The position numbers were made by a program, and so were the translations under genes. Shown one piece after another: positions 44,245 through 51,659 of a DNA stretch of 64,000 nt (its first letter is position 1; each line of letters opens with the position of its first letter). The notes under the pieces are model-generated. The model searched no databases. It was not told the origin of the DNA and was given only the letters and a program-made list of their open reading frames with translations. Source of the stretch: an uncultured Bacteroidales bacterium (lineage in GTDB: Bacteria > Bacteroidota > Bacteroidia > Bacteroidales > Paludibacteraceae); assembly GCA_902765485.1 (NCBI GenBank), contig CACWZZ010000001.1, positions 1 through 64,000 on the forward strand, in the 5' to 3' direction.

Positions 44245-45402
44245 TCATTTTCTCCAGTTGAAATCATCGTTGCGAATATTATCCATGACGATGTATTCCA
44301 CTTCATCTTCAAAGAAGTTTGGTGTGAAACGAACATGACGTAAATTCTCGTCACCGGTTGGTCCTTCGCCATACCAACTATGCATTTCGCCACTTCGTTT
44401 TTCAATGAAATGTAACATGTCTATTTCTGCCAACTTGGGTAAATTGAAAAGCACTGTGCCGACACGAACAATCTTGTGACAATCACTCAAACCTAGACAA
44501 TGATTATCCAACATGATTCCATAGTCATCCCAATTTTGAAGCGCTTCTACACAATAGATGTGGTTCTTATCCAATCCTAAACGGTCAGTCATCACCGCAT
44601 CGCCGGTATAGATATAGTCTCCATTGACATCTTTATATGACGTGCGGACTCCGGCGAAAATGACTTCATGTGCATATCCATGCCCCTCGCATTCATCATG
44701 GAATGTTGCCCATACGACTCCGGCATTATGTTCGTCTTTATATTTCTCATCACTCTCGAATACATACAGGTTGCCTTGATAGAAGAAGAAATCTCCAAAA
44801 CAGGCATATCCGAACTTGTCTGTATCTATCACATATCGAATCTCAATGGAAGGGATGAGTGTATGATAACATGCTCCTATGCGATACAAGCATTTCTCAC
44901 ACAACTCTTGTAGTACTTCCACTGTGATGACTTTGGGTACTTCTACTAGCAACTGCTTTTTGATCTCATCGTGAATATTCGTTCTATACACCTGCATCCA
45001 TCGGTCATCAATGATGAATTTCCACTCCAAAGGAAGAGTGATGTTGGGCACAAACATGGCATCAACAAATAGTGGCGCAATCTGTTCGTCTTTGAAACCG
45101 GCAATACCACATCCGATACGCGTAACAAGAAAACGATTCATCGGATGATCTTTAGCGTATTTGATAAACTCGTCCACATAAGGTCGAATAGTGTCAATGC
45201 CTCCTTGCATGGTCGGAATGGCATAGCATTGTCCTGTTGGGCCGACTCCGACTCCCCATTCGGCTCCGAATTGCTCGTGGGCCATTCTTGCAGCTCCACC
45301 ATGATGATGACCGGCAAGGTTACTTCCGAATACAAATACCTCACAAGAAGAGAGATGCGTGATATAATTCGGCGTGATTACTTTTGGACGTGTACTTACC
45401 AT
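44245..45402 (-). CDS. Macro-fold-like (A1S_2505-type) domain fused to a YopX-like domain
   Basis: 385 residues. Residues about 21-115 (EVFVFGSNLAGHHHGGAARMA, YAIPTM, TRIGCGIAGFKDEQIAP) match the phage-associated A1S_2505-type proteins whose fold resembles macro domains binding ADP-ribose-like ligands. Residues about 250-322 (SYKDVNGDYIYTGDAV, WDDYGIMLDN, VRVGTVLFNLP) resemble YopX-like phage proteins. Both halves are thus phage-related. Their fusion inside a nuclease operon suggests ligand sensing or an acquired phage gene. Enzymatic activity is not predictable. Confidence 0.6.
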   Translation of the reverse strand: MVSTRPKVITPNYITHLSSCEVFVFGSNLAGHHHGGAARMAHEQFGAEWGVGVGPTGQCYAIPTMQGGIDTIRPYVDEFIKYAKDHPMNRFLVTRIGCGIAGFKDEQIAPLFVDAMFVPNITLPLEWKFIIDDRWMQVYRTNIHDEIKKQLLVEVPKVITVEVLQELCEKCLYRIGACYHTLIPSIEIRYVIDTDKFGYACFGDFFFYQGNLYVFESDEKYKDEHNAGVVWATFHDECEGHGYAHEVIFAGVRTSYKDVNGDYIYTGDAVMTDRLGLDKNHIYCVEALQNWDDYGIMLDNHCLGLSDCHKIVRVGTVLFNLPKLAEIDMLHFIEKRSGEMHSWYGEGPTGDENLRHVRFTPNFFEDEVEYIVMDNIRNDDFNWRK

Positions 45403-45415
45403 ATCTTATGTTTAT

Positions 45416-45931
45416 TTACAATATTTCTCTTGCAATCCACGCACAAGCTTCGGCGTCGGCGAGGGCGTGATGGTGATTCGCTAAGTCGTAGCCACAATAA
45501 GCGGCAATGATATCCAAGTTATGATGTCCTTCCGGCCAGACTTTGCGGGACTTGAGTAATGTGCATTCAAACTCATAGTCCGGATAGGCGATATCATAGG
45601 CACGGAATACTGCCTTCAGACAGTTTTCGTCAAAAGCCTTGTTATGCGCCACAAAGGGCACTTCGCCATTTTCTATATATGGGAAGTACTCGTGAATCTT
45701 CCGCTGCGCTTCTGCCCATACTTCAGGGAACTCGCGTTCTTCACAAGTATCATCATAGCACATACCGTTTACTGAACTACATTTCTCATTATAATAGTTC
45801 GGTATCGGGCGCACGAGCGAATAAAAATTATTCACCAATTCACCATCTTTGACGATGACAATCCCCATCGAGCATATACTCGATTGCTCAAAATTTGCAG
45901 TCTCAAAATCTATTGCTACGAAGTCTTTCAT
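45416..45931 (-). CDS. DEDDh 3'-5' exonuclease (DnaQ fold), first gene of the operon
   Basis: 171 residues. Exo I AIDFETA (Asp8, Glu10), Exo II AHNKAFDENCL (Asp101), Exo III HHALADA (His155, Asp159): a complete active site. It is a stand-alone exonuclease distinct from the longer one at 7515. It starts 26 bases after a -7-like TATCTTTG box and a motif shared with the WYL gene, and ends 13 bases before the macro-like gene. Confidence 0.85.
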   Translation of the reverse strand: MKDFVAIDFETANFEQSSICSMGIVIVKDGELVNNFYSLVRPIPNYYNEKCSSVNGMCYDDTCEEREFPEVWAEAQRKIHEYFPYIENGEVPFVAHNKAFDENCLKAVFRAYDIAYPDYEFECTLLKSRKVWPEGHHNLDIIAAYCGYDLANHHHALADAEACAWIAREIL

Positions 45932-45956
45932 AAGTTGTTATTTTTATTTTGCGCTG

Positions 45957-45994
45957 CAAAGATAACATTTCAGAGTGCCGAATTGCGGCAGAGG
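45957..45994 (-). promoter_or_regulatory. Operon promoter with candidate WYL operator
   Basis: Minus-strand -7 box TATCTTTG (45957-45964). No -33 TTTG is visible at the expected place; instead the motif GTGCCGAATTGCGGCAGAGG (45975-45994) with TGCC/GGCA dyad lies there. The same motif with one change lies at 47019-47038, 18 bases from the end of another -7-like box. Confidence 0.55.
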
Positions 45995-46000
45995 GATTGA

Positions 46001-46912
46001 TTATTTGTACAATTTGTGCATTTCTGCTATTTCTTCTTTGATTTGCTCTCGAAGTGCCTTAGGCGAAACAACCTCTACATTCGCTCCATGCGAGAGGATT
46101 TCTTGGCGCAGTTCGTAGGTGGGAACAACGAAGTACGAGAAGACAGAATAGTCCTCGGTCGTCTCCTCTTCTTTCTGCGAACGATGGAGCGGCAATGAAC
46201 GAAAATACGGTACTTGTGAGACATCCACCTTGAGTTGGATTAACTCCGGTGTGCCGTTCAGACCCGTTACACCGTACGATAGTTGGAAATGCCGCGCCAC
46301 GTCGAAGTCCTCAGGGATTTCGTAAGTCTCGTCCGTGCGCTCCATTGCCTCGAAGCGGTCAAGTGCATAGACGAGGAGTCTGTGATCCGGGTACTCGGAC
46401 TCCGCCAAAACATACCAACGCTGCTTGAATATCTTCAGACCATAGGGTTTGATATTGAAAGTAGATGGTTCCGGCTTACCAAACCCGCGGTGGGTCACGC
46501 GCAGAACTATCTTATCGCGGATAGCTTCCAGAATAGTCGTCAGGAATCGTTGACCGGAAGGCACTTCTTCGAAACAGATATGCTGACGCAAGTGTTGACC
46601 TTCATTGATAAGGTTGTTAACTGCGAAAGTATTGATGAGCCATTTGCGCATAGAGTTGCGCTCTATGTCGCTACGGTCTTCGATATAATAGCCCTTCCAT
46701 TTGTCGTACTCAATAGAAATCTGAAAGAGTTCTTCGATAGCTATGCGCCAACGGTGGAAAGTGCGGGGAGGAATACTCATCTCATTTTCACTAAGAAGCG
46801 AGCGACACCAGCGACGATCAATCTCGTCTCTTGTAATGTGACCTGCTGAATAAATGGTGTCAATTAACCAAATATACTTATTCAGCAATATGGCAGAGTT
46901 TTGCTTTGGCAT
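46001..46912 (-). CDS. WYL-domain transcriptional regulator
   Basis: 303 residues from the ATG that follows the promoter; a longer frame starts upstream of the promoter. An N-terminal winged-helix-like domain (about 1-80, IPPRTFHRWRIAIEELF) is followed by a WYL domain (about 115-215: IKPYGLKIFKQRWYVLAES, LLVYALDRFEAM) and a C-terminal WCX-like extension. WYL regulators of this class (CapW, BrxR) control phage-defence operons and bind inverted repeats. It lies 70 bases upstream of the exonuclease operon on the same strand. Confidence 0.85.
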   Translation of the reverse strand: MPKQNSAILLNKYIWLIDTIYSAGHITRDEIDRRWCRSLLSENEMSIPPRTFHRWRIAIEELFQISIEYDKWKGYYIEDRSDIERNSMRKWLINTFAVNNLINEGQHLRQHICFEEVPSGQRFLTTILEAIRDKIVLRVTHRGFGKPEPSTFNIKPYGLKIFKQRWYVLAESEYPDHRLLVYALDRFEAMERTDETYEIPEDFDVARHFQLSYGVTGLNGTPELIQLKVDVSQVPYFRSLPLHRSQKEEETTEDYSVFSYFVVPTYELRQEILSHGANVEVVSPKALREQIKEEIAEMHKLYK

Positions 46913-46947
46913 ATTCTTAAAACTTTTGCGCCCAAATAATTTGCGTG

Positions 46948-46978
46948 CAAAATTACATTTTTTTTGTGATAAAAGCAA
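46948..46978 (-). promoter_or_regulatory. Proximal promoter of the WYL gene
   Basis: Minus strand: TTGC (46975-46978), 19 bases, TAATTTTG (46948-46955), 36 bases before the ATG. A full consensus, unlike the operon promoter. Confidence 0.7.
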
Positions 46979-47000
46979 ATTTTTTTTAGCAAATTTGTTG

Positions 47001-47038
47001 CAAAAATAACATATTTATGTGCCAAATTGCGGCAGAGG
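47001..47038 (-). promoter_or_regulatory. Distal -7-like box with second copy of the candidate WYL operator
   Basis: TATTTTTG-like box on the minus strand (47001-47008) and GTGCCAAATTGCGGCAGAGG (47019-47038). Box and motif have the same 18-base offset as at 45957-45994, and the 38-bp blocks agree at 31 positions. Confidence 0.5.
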
Positions 47039-47087
47039 CGGCATTTCCAATCCGCCATGCATGGCGGATGCCAAAGAGGAAATGCCG
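47039..47087. repeat. Long hairpin with a 20-bp palindrome in its head
   Basis: CGGCATTTCC (47039-47048) pairs with GGAAATGCCG (47078-47087); inside lies the perfect palindrome ATCCGCCATGCATGGCGGAT (47050-47069). A very similar palindrome lies at 48761-48780. Confidence 0.7.
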
Positions 47088-47126
47088 AAAGAAAAGCAAC
47101 AAAGAAAAGCAACAAAGAAAAGCAAT
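47088..47126. repeat. 13-bp tandem repeat
   Basis: AAAGAAAAGCAAC repeated three times with one change in the last base. It continues the hairpin on its right side. The remaining spacer to 47302 is A-rich with short GGGTCGAG words and no supported gene. Confidence 0.75.
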
Positions 47127-47302
47127 GAAAAAAGGACGAAGAAAAAAGCGACAGGATTTTTAGTGCTTTTTTTCTTCCCTTGTTTTACAAGGGAGGAGAG
47201 AGGGAAGATCTGTCGCTAGTCGGGTCGAGGGTCGAGAGGGAAGAAAGGCACATTTTGCTATGGAGCTATGCTTCAAATGACTATATATAGAGAGGATAGA
47301 AC

Positions 47303-47384
47303 GATATATCGACAGATCGAGGTATCGACATATCGACAGACCGGGATATCGACAGACCGAGATATCGACATATCGACAGATCGA
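47303..47384. repeat. ATATCGACAGACCG word repeats upstream of the DUF3987 gene
   Basis: About six 14-16 bp units built from ATATCGACA and GACCGAG words, ending 47 bases before the ATG. A relative (ATATCGATATGCCGAG) occurs at 51205-51250. Confidence 0.75.
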
Positions 47385-47431
47385 ACCTTTTTTAATACAT
47401 TAACATTTTAACAATTAAAACCTTAATTAGT

Positions 47432-48700
47432 ATGATCAACAATCTATCTATTCAGGCGAAGGAGGAGCAGGATCTTCACATCGCCAAACACATTGAGCCG
47501 GAAACACTGCCGGCAATCATTCAACCGGTTATGGCACTTGCGCAGTCGGATGCGGAGAAAGACATGCTGCTGCTCTCGCTACTGACTGCGGCGGGGAGCT
47601 GTATGCCTAATCTCTATTTCCGCTACGGACTGACGGGGAAGAAGTATTTTCCCAATTTGCAATGTTTTATTGTGGGTTCTGCGGCTTGCGGAAAGGGTAT
47701 CGCCAATCTGGCGTTGGAGTTAGTGAGCAAAGTGCATGAGGCGCAACCGCTGGTCATCGCCGGCGACTCGTCCTACCCAGGTTTCTACCGCCAACTGGAG
47801 AAACAGAACGGGCGCGGGTATATCCACGAGAGCGAAGGTTCGGTCATTACCGATGTATGGCGTTCGTCGGTAGCGAACTATAATACTGCGCTGCGTAAGG
47901 CGGCGGAGCACGAACCCATCACCCGCAACCGAGCGAACAACTCTTCCGTCATCGCTTGTCCGCAACTGTCCGTGCTGCTCACCGGCACTTTCAGCCAGTA
48001 CAAAGCGTTGGTACCGAGTATCGAGAACGGTTATTTCTCGCGGTTGCTGACTTTGATTGTGAATGACCAGCAGGCTTTTAACCATCAGTATGTGGAGCCG
48101 GGACGCGGGAGTAACGGCGTGATGCGCGTGGCTGCGGAGCGGTTGTATGGGCTGTACGAGCAGCTGTATTTTGCCAAGCCCGTGGAGTTCAGGCTGAGCG
48201 ACGAGCAACGGGCGCGCCTGGGACAACACTTGGAGAACGCATATCCCATGCTGATGCGGCTGTTGGGCTCTAATTTCCACTCCGTGGTATTGCGTATGGC
48301 AGTTCAGATCGAGCGGATGGCGATGATATTGACGGCATTAAGAATACAGAGTACAGACCGCTTCGCTGACAGAATACAGACCGGATTACATTGCTCGGAT
48401 GCGGATTATCAGACGGCGGAACTTATCGGTAACAAACTGATGCTGCATATAGCGGCGGCTTACAAGATGATCAAGGGTGTGGAAGAAGAGTCGGTGCCGC
48501 AGGTGCAGGTGCTAGACCAGAGACAGATGTTGCTGAGTCTGCTGCCGGCGGAGTTTACTGTTCAAAACTTGGTCACAGAAGCGAAAAGCCAAGGCTTGTC
48601 TTATCGCACCGCTACCCGGTGGAATGAAGAATGGCAAGGGAAGGGGCTTGTACAAAAGATCCGTCATGGTGTGTATAGGAAACAGTTGGCTTCCGCATAG
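47432..48700 (+). CDS. DUF3987-domain protein
   Basis: 422 residues. N-terminal helical region, then GSAACGKG (82-89), a degenerate ATP-binding-loop motif, and later DUF3987 features (RGYIHESEGS, SVLLTGTFSQYKALVPSIENGYFSRLL). The C-terminal 60 residues look like a winged helix. DUF3987 proteins are usually associated with mobile elements and primase-like genes in Bacteroidota; here no primase or integrase accompanies it. Residues about 304-318 (RIQSTDRFADRIQTG) are encoded by ACAGAATACAGACCG word repeats (48341-48384). Confidence 0.75.
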   Translation: MINNLSIQAKEEQDLHIAKHIEPETLPAIIQPVMALAQSDAEKDMLLLSLLTAAGSCMPNLYFRYGLTGKKYFPNLQCFIVGSAACGKGIANLALELVSKVHEAQPLVIAGDSSYPGFYRQLEKQNGRGYIHESEGSVITDVWRSSVANYNTALRKAAEHEPITRNRANNSSVIACPQLSVLLTGTFSQYKALVPSIENGYFSRLLTLIVNDQQAFNHQYVEPGRGSNGVMRVAAERLYGLYEQLYFAKPVEFRLSDEQRARLGQHLENAYPMLMRLLGSNFHSVVLRMAVQIERMAMILTALRIQSTDRFADRIQTGLHCSDADYQTAELIGNKLMLHIAAAYKMIKGVEEESVPQVQVLDQRQMLLSLLPAEFTVQNLVTEAKSQGLSYRTATRWNEEWQGKGLVQKIRHGVYRKQLASA

Positions 48701-48760
48701 GTAATACCCTCGGCAATGGATAACAGATGACTAATAATATCCAAGAATCTATAACGATTA

Positions 48761-48780
48761 ATCCGCCAAGCTTGGCGGAT
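48761..48780. repeat. 20-bp perfect palindrome, second of a pair
   Basis: ATCCGCCAAGCTTGGCGGAT, differing from the one at 47050-47069 only at the two central A/T positions, so the pair flanks the DUF3987 gene. Confidence 0.7.
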
Positions 48781-48785
48781 ACAAT

Positions 48786-48859
48786 AAAAAAATGACATGA
48801 CCGTATTGACCGTATTGACCGTTTGGAGGTGAAACGGTCAAAAAGGTCAAAACGGTCAT
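48786..48859. repeat. TGACCG-iterated inverted-repeat element, copy 2
   Basis: The reverse complement of the element at 5219-5291 with only a few changes over about 70 bp. It lies 33 bases before the 48892 gene, whereas copy 1 lies 36 bases after the stop of the LRR gene. Confidence 0.7.
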
Positions 48860-48891
48860 AACAAAAATTTAACATCCCAAATAATAATATT

Positions 48892-49266
48892 ATGGCAAGA
48901 TACGTTCCTACAGCCGGTTTTGAAGGTTTCACCGGTGCATTGAGCAAGAAGAAAAACCAAGTTCACCGATTCGTCACCCGCATCAAGTCAGTCAAAGACC
49001 CGATTACAGGCGAGGTGGTGGGTTATGGAGCGAAGGAGATCTACGCGCAGGAACCGCGTGATTATAAGGCGCACCCGCTAACGCAGGGCGAGCAGCACCA
49101 GCGCGCCAAATGGCGCGAAGCCTGCCGCGCGGCGAGCGCCATTCTCCGCGACAAGAGTCATCCACGGTACATGGAGCTGTATGAGAGATGGCGTGCGCAG
49201 CTGACGGACAAAGAACCGATGCAGTTTCCTAATTTCGTGCGGTCGGTATTGGCGAAAGAATTATAG
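48892..49266 (+). CDS. Small basic protein of unknown function
   Basis: 124 residues, basic and Arg-rich, beginning MARYVPTAGFEGFTGALSKKKN and ending FVRSVLAKEL. It has helical character in the second half (REACRAASAILRDK). There is no consensus promoter; the gene follows the inverted-repeat element. The composition suggests nucleic-acid binding, which is inference. Family not recognised. Confidence 0.55.
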   Translation: MARYVPTAGFEGFTGALSKKKNQVHRFVTRIKSVKDPITGEVVGYGAKEIYAQEPRDYKAHPLTQGEQHQRAKWREACRAASAILRDKSHPRYMELYERWRAQLTDKEPMQFPNFVRSVLAKEL

Positions 49267-49290
49267 TAGTGTTGCTGATTTTTTTAAGAA

Positions 49291-49443
49291 AATAAACATA
49301 AAAAACCCTTTTGAAGGCTTAGGGCTTCGCTCTTGCGTACTTTGCTGGTAAAAACTCCTCGCAAGCAAGCTTACGGATAGTTTTTACCATAAAACTCCGC
49401 AACTCTGCGAGTAAAAGCCTTCAAAAGCAATAAACATAAAAAA
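49291..49443. repeat. Hairpin element flanked by a 15-bp direct repeat
   Basis: AATAAACATAAAAAA at 49291-49305 recurs at 49429-49443. Between them TTTTGAAGGCTT (49309-49320) pairs with 49415-49426 (12 bp) and GGTAAAAACT (49347-49356) with 49379-49388 (10 bp). No coding frame. It resembles a small inverted-repeat insertion (MITE-like) or a structured RNA. Confidence 0.6.
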
Positions 49444-49462
49444 AATTTTTATTAGTCAAAAA

Positions 49463-50392
49463 TTATAGCAATACGCGGTTGAACTCTTTGGGAACAGGGG
49501 ACTCAAAGCGCACTTTCTTCTCCGTCACGGGATGGATGAACTCCAGCACTTTGGCATGCAGGCAAAGGCGGTCAATAGGGCTGGATTCATTGCCGTGACC
49601 GTACTTACGGTCTCCCACGACGGGGCAACCTTTGGAGGCGAGATGGACACGGATCTGGTTGGTTCTTCCGGTCTCCAGATGGAGTTCGACTAATTGAAAG
49701 TTGAAAGTTGAAAGTTGAGAGTTGAAAGAAGTCTCATAGTTCGAAGTCTTTAGCACCTTGTAGTTGGTGATGGCGATGTCGCCTCCGTCGTCCACCGGCG
49801 AGGAATAGACTACGGCATTGCGTTTGTCTTCCGTCAGCCAAGTGGTGATCTTTCCTTCGCGCGGTTCGAGGATTCCTTCGGCAAGCGCTATATATGTGCG
49901 GTCTGTGACGAGCTGGCGCCAGTATTCGCGCATGTAGTGCTGCAACTCCTCGGAGCGGGCGAAGACGAGCAGACCGGATGTCTCGCGGTCGAGGCGATGG
50001 ACGACATAGATATTTGCGCGCGCGTTCTGTTTTTTTACATACGCGCGGAGAATGGACATGACGGTTGTCTCCGAGCTGCCCGGCGTAGAAGCGACGGTGA
50101 GAAGTCCCGGTTGCTTGTTGACCACAATGAGGTCGTCGTCCTCATAGACGATTTTGAGTTTAGGGTGGGTGAGTTGGCTGTTACCTCGACCGGATGAGAC
50201 GGTTACTATATCGCCCGGTTTGAGGGCAAAATCATGCCTTGTCTGGATGCCTGCGCCCACTTTGACGCGGCGTTGACCCAATAATTGTTTTACGGACGAG
50301 CGAGCCATGCCGCCCATCTTAGCGATCAGAAAGTCCATGAGCGCCATCGGCTCTGTGACTTTTAATACGGTATCGGCTTTTCTTATTTTCAT
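49463..50392 (-). CDS. RluA/RluC-type pseudouridine synthase
   Basis: 309 residues. S4-type RNA-binding domain (MDFLIAKMGGMARSSVKQLLGQRRVKV) then the catalytic domain with VVHRLDRETSGLLVFAR (catalytic Asp in HRLDRETSG) and TGRTNQIRVH. It converts uridines of rRNA or tRNA to pseudouridine; the target is unknown. Residues about 220-236 (ETSFNSQLSTFNFQL) come from TTGAAAGTTGAAAG word repeats (49691-49731), inserted in the catalytic domain between YKVLKTS and ELHLETGRTNQ. The start codon too lies in a word repeat (50377-50421). Confidence 0.85.
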   Translation of the reverse strand: MKIRKADTVLKVTEPMALMDFLIAKMGGMARSSVKQLLGQRRVKVGAGIQTRHDFALKPGDIVTVSSGRGNSQLTHPKLKIVYEDDDLIVVNKQPGLLTVASTPGSSETTVMSILRAYVKKQNARANIYVVHRLDRETSGLLVFARSEELQHYMREYWRQLVTDRTYIALAEGILEPREGKITTWLTEDKRNAVVYSSPVDDGGDIAITNYKVLKTSNYETSFNSQLSTFNFQLVELHLETGRTNQIRVHLASKGCPVVGDRKYGHGNESSPIDRLCLHAKVLEFIHPVTEKKVRFESPVPKEFNRVLL

Positions 50393-50421
50393 ATTTTCTT
50401 ATTTTCTCATTTTCACATTTA
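50377..50421. repeat. ATTTTCTTATTTTC word repeat covering a start codon
   Basis: Five TTTTC(T/A)(T/C)A units between the PnuC-like gene and the pseudouridine synthase. It encodes the first residues MKIRK of the latter. Confidence 0.7.
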
Positions 50422-51192
50422 GCGTGCCACAAATCGTTTGAGCCATCCCATGTTCTCGGGTTTGGTGGCTTTGATCCATGCGATACCTGCCATGCCGTTG
50501 ATTACCAGGAAGAAGGTGAACAGCACGATAGAGAAGATATTTCCCAGCAGGATGAATAGCCCGATGCCGGCGAGACTGTAAATCAGCCAGTAGATCCACG
50601 AGTCGGTCTTGCGATAGATGAGCCAGTAGTTAGCCAGGAAAGAGGATGAGATGAGAAGTCCGTTGAGGATTAACCCCACCCAGACCCTCCCCTCAAGGGA
50701 GGGAAAGAGAGAACCATGGTTGACATAGTTCATAATTATAAGATCTCCTGCGGTGATGAAAATGAGCATTGCGACGGATAAGATCAAGCGAGGTGTGTCC
50801 AGAAATTTCGGTTCGAATGAAGCACCTCCGTCGTCTTTCGAGCGGCTCCATTTATAGATCGACATCATCTGGAAGGGGATGAAGACGAAGAAATAGAGGA
50901 AAGTGCTGTCATATTGCTCTTGCAACAGGAATTGTATTCCCAGCAGAAAGGACATAACGATTCCGGCAAAAAAGCCGGTGTAGTTCTTCGGATCGCGGAC
51001 GGTCAGGATATATGCCACGCCGATGATCGAGGCGGGAATACCAACCAACCAAGCAGTATCTTCCCACTTCAACAAATGCAGCGAAGGGAAGAAAAATTCT
51101 ATGGTCCATAACAGACCCAATAATGCTCCGAAAAGGATGAGTGAAACGATGGTGTTGCGGCCGAGTGCGCGCCAAAGAGATGTGTTTTGCAT
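50419..51192 (-). CDS. PnuC-like nicotinamide riboside transporter
   Basis: 257 residues, about 7 membrane segments. The PnuC features are the FIPFQMMSIYKWSRS turn and RKTDSWIYWLIYSLAGI in the last third. A hydrophilic insert near residue 160 (NHGSLFPSLEGRVWVG) is encoded by the CCCTCCCCTCAAGGGAGGG word (50672-50710) and falls in a loop. Substrate (nicotinamide riboside or similar) is inferred from family. Confidence 0.72.
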   Translation of the reverse strand: MQNTSLWRALGRNTIVSLILFGALLGLLWTIEFFFPSLHLLKWEDTAWLVGIPASIIGVAYILTVRDPKNYTGFFAGIVMSFLLGIQFLLQEQYDSTFLYFFVFIPFQMMSIYKWSRSKDDGGASFEPKFLDTPRLILSVAMLIFITAGDLIIMNYVNHGSLFPSLEGRVWVGLILNGLLISSSFLANYWLIYRKTDSWIYWLIYSLAGIGLFILLGNIFSIVLFTFFLVINGMAGIAWIKATKPENMGWLKRFVAR

Positions 51193-51204
51193 AGCTGTTT
51201 CGTG

Positions 51205-51250
51205 TTATCGATATATCGATATGCCGAGATGTCGAAATATCGAGATGTTC
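51205..51250. repeat. ATATCGAT word repeats
   Basis: Iterated ATCGATATATCGATATGCCGAG-like words between the PnuC-like gene and the L31 terminator, related to those at 47303-47384. Confidence 0.65.
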
Positions 51251-51265
51251 TAAAAGTAAAAACAA

Positions 51266-51293
51266 CAAGGGGCAGACCAATGTCCGCCCCTTG
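51266..51293 (-). terminator. Terminator of rpmE2
   Basis: CAAGGGGC (minus strand), 12-base loop region and GCCCCTTG, followed by TTGTTTTT on the minus strand. Confidence 0.75.
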
Positions 51294-51305
51294 AAAACTC
51301 TCGCA

Positions 51306-51560
51306 TTACTTGCGTGTGCGATTGCCATAGCGAGACAAGAATTTGTCCACGCGACCGGCGGTGTCCACCAGTTTCGATTTACCGGTGTAGAACGGGTGAC
51401 TCGTGTTCGAGATCTCAAGCTTGATCAGCGGATACTGAACGCCGTCAATTTCGATGGTGTCCTTCGTAGCAGCAGTAGAGCGGCTGAAGAACTGAGTACC
51501 GTCAGACATATCTTTGAAAACTACTACGCGGTAGTTCTCCGGATGAATTCCTTTTTTCAT
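51306..51560 (-). CDS. rpmE2: 50S ribosomal protein L31 type B
   Basis: 84 residues, MKKGIHPENYRVVVFKDMSDG then HPFYTGKSKLVDTAGRVDKF: the type B (C-minus) form, which lacks the zinc-binding cysteines and can replace the zinc form under zinc shortage. No consensus promoter upstream; it may be read through from the rpsF operon across the repeats at 51576-51643. Confidence 0.93.
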   Translation of the reverse strand: MKKGIHPENYRVVVFKDMSDGTQFFSRSTAATKDTIEIDGVQYPLIKLEISNTSHPFYTGKSKLVDTAGRVDKFLSRYGNRTRK

Positions 51561-51575
51561 AAAAATCTACGATTT

Positions 51576-51643
51576 TCTGCTTTCAGCTTTCAGCATTCAG
51601 CTTTCAGATTTTCTCTGACGGCTGAGGGCTGACGGCTGATGGC
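51576..51643. repeat. Two adjacent word-repeat blocks (TTTCAGC and CTGACGG)
   Basis: Four TTTCAGC(A/T) words (51576-51610) and three GGCTGACGG/GGCTGAGGG words (51614-51643) between L9 and L31. The same words occur at 55375-55402 and in frame in radA. Confidence 0.75.
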
Positions 51644-51659
51644 CAATTAATACTCTAGT

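Noticed and set aside
47019-47219. 66-codon plus-strand frame with Lys-rich sequence
   Set aside because: It runs through the operator motif, the palindromic hairpin and the 13-bp tandem repeat, has no promoter, and its Lys-rich part is only the translation of the repeat.
47303-47384. CRISPR-like array upstream of the DUF3987 gene
   Set aside because: Units are only 14-16 bp with no unique spacers of constant length and no cas genes nearby. It is a degenerate tandem repeat.
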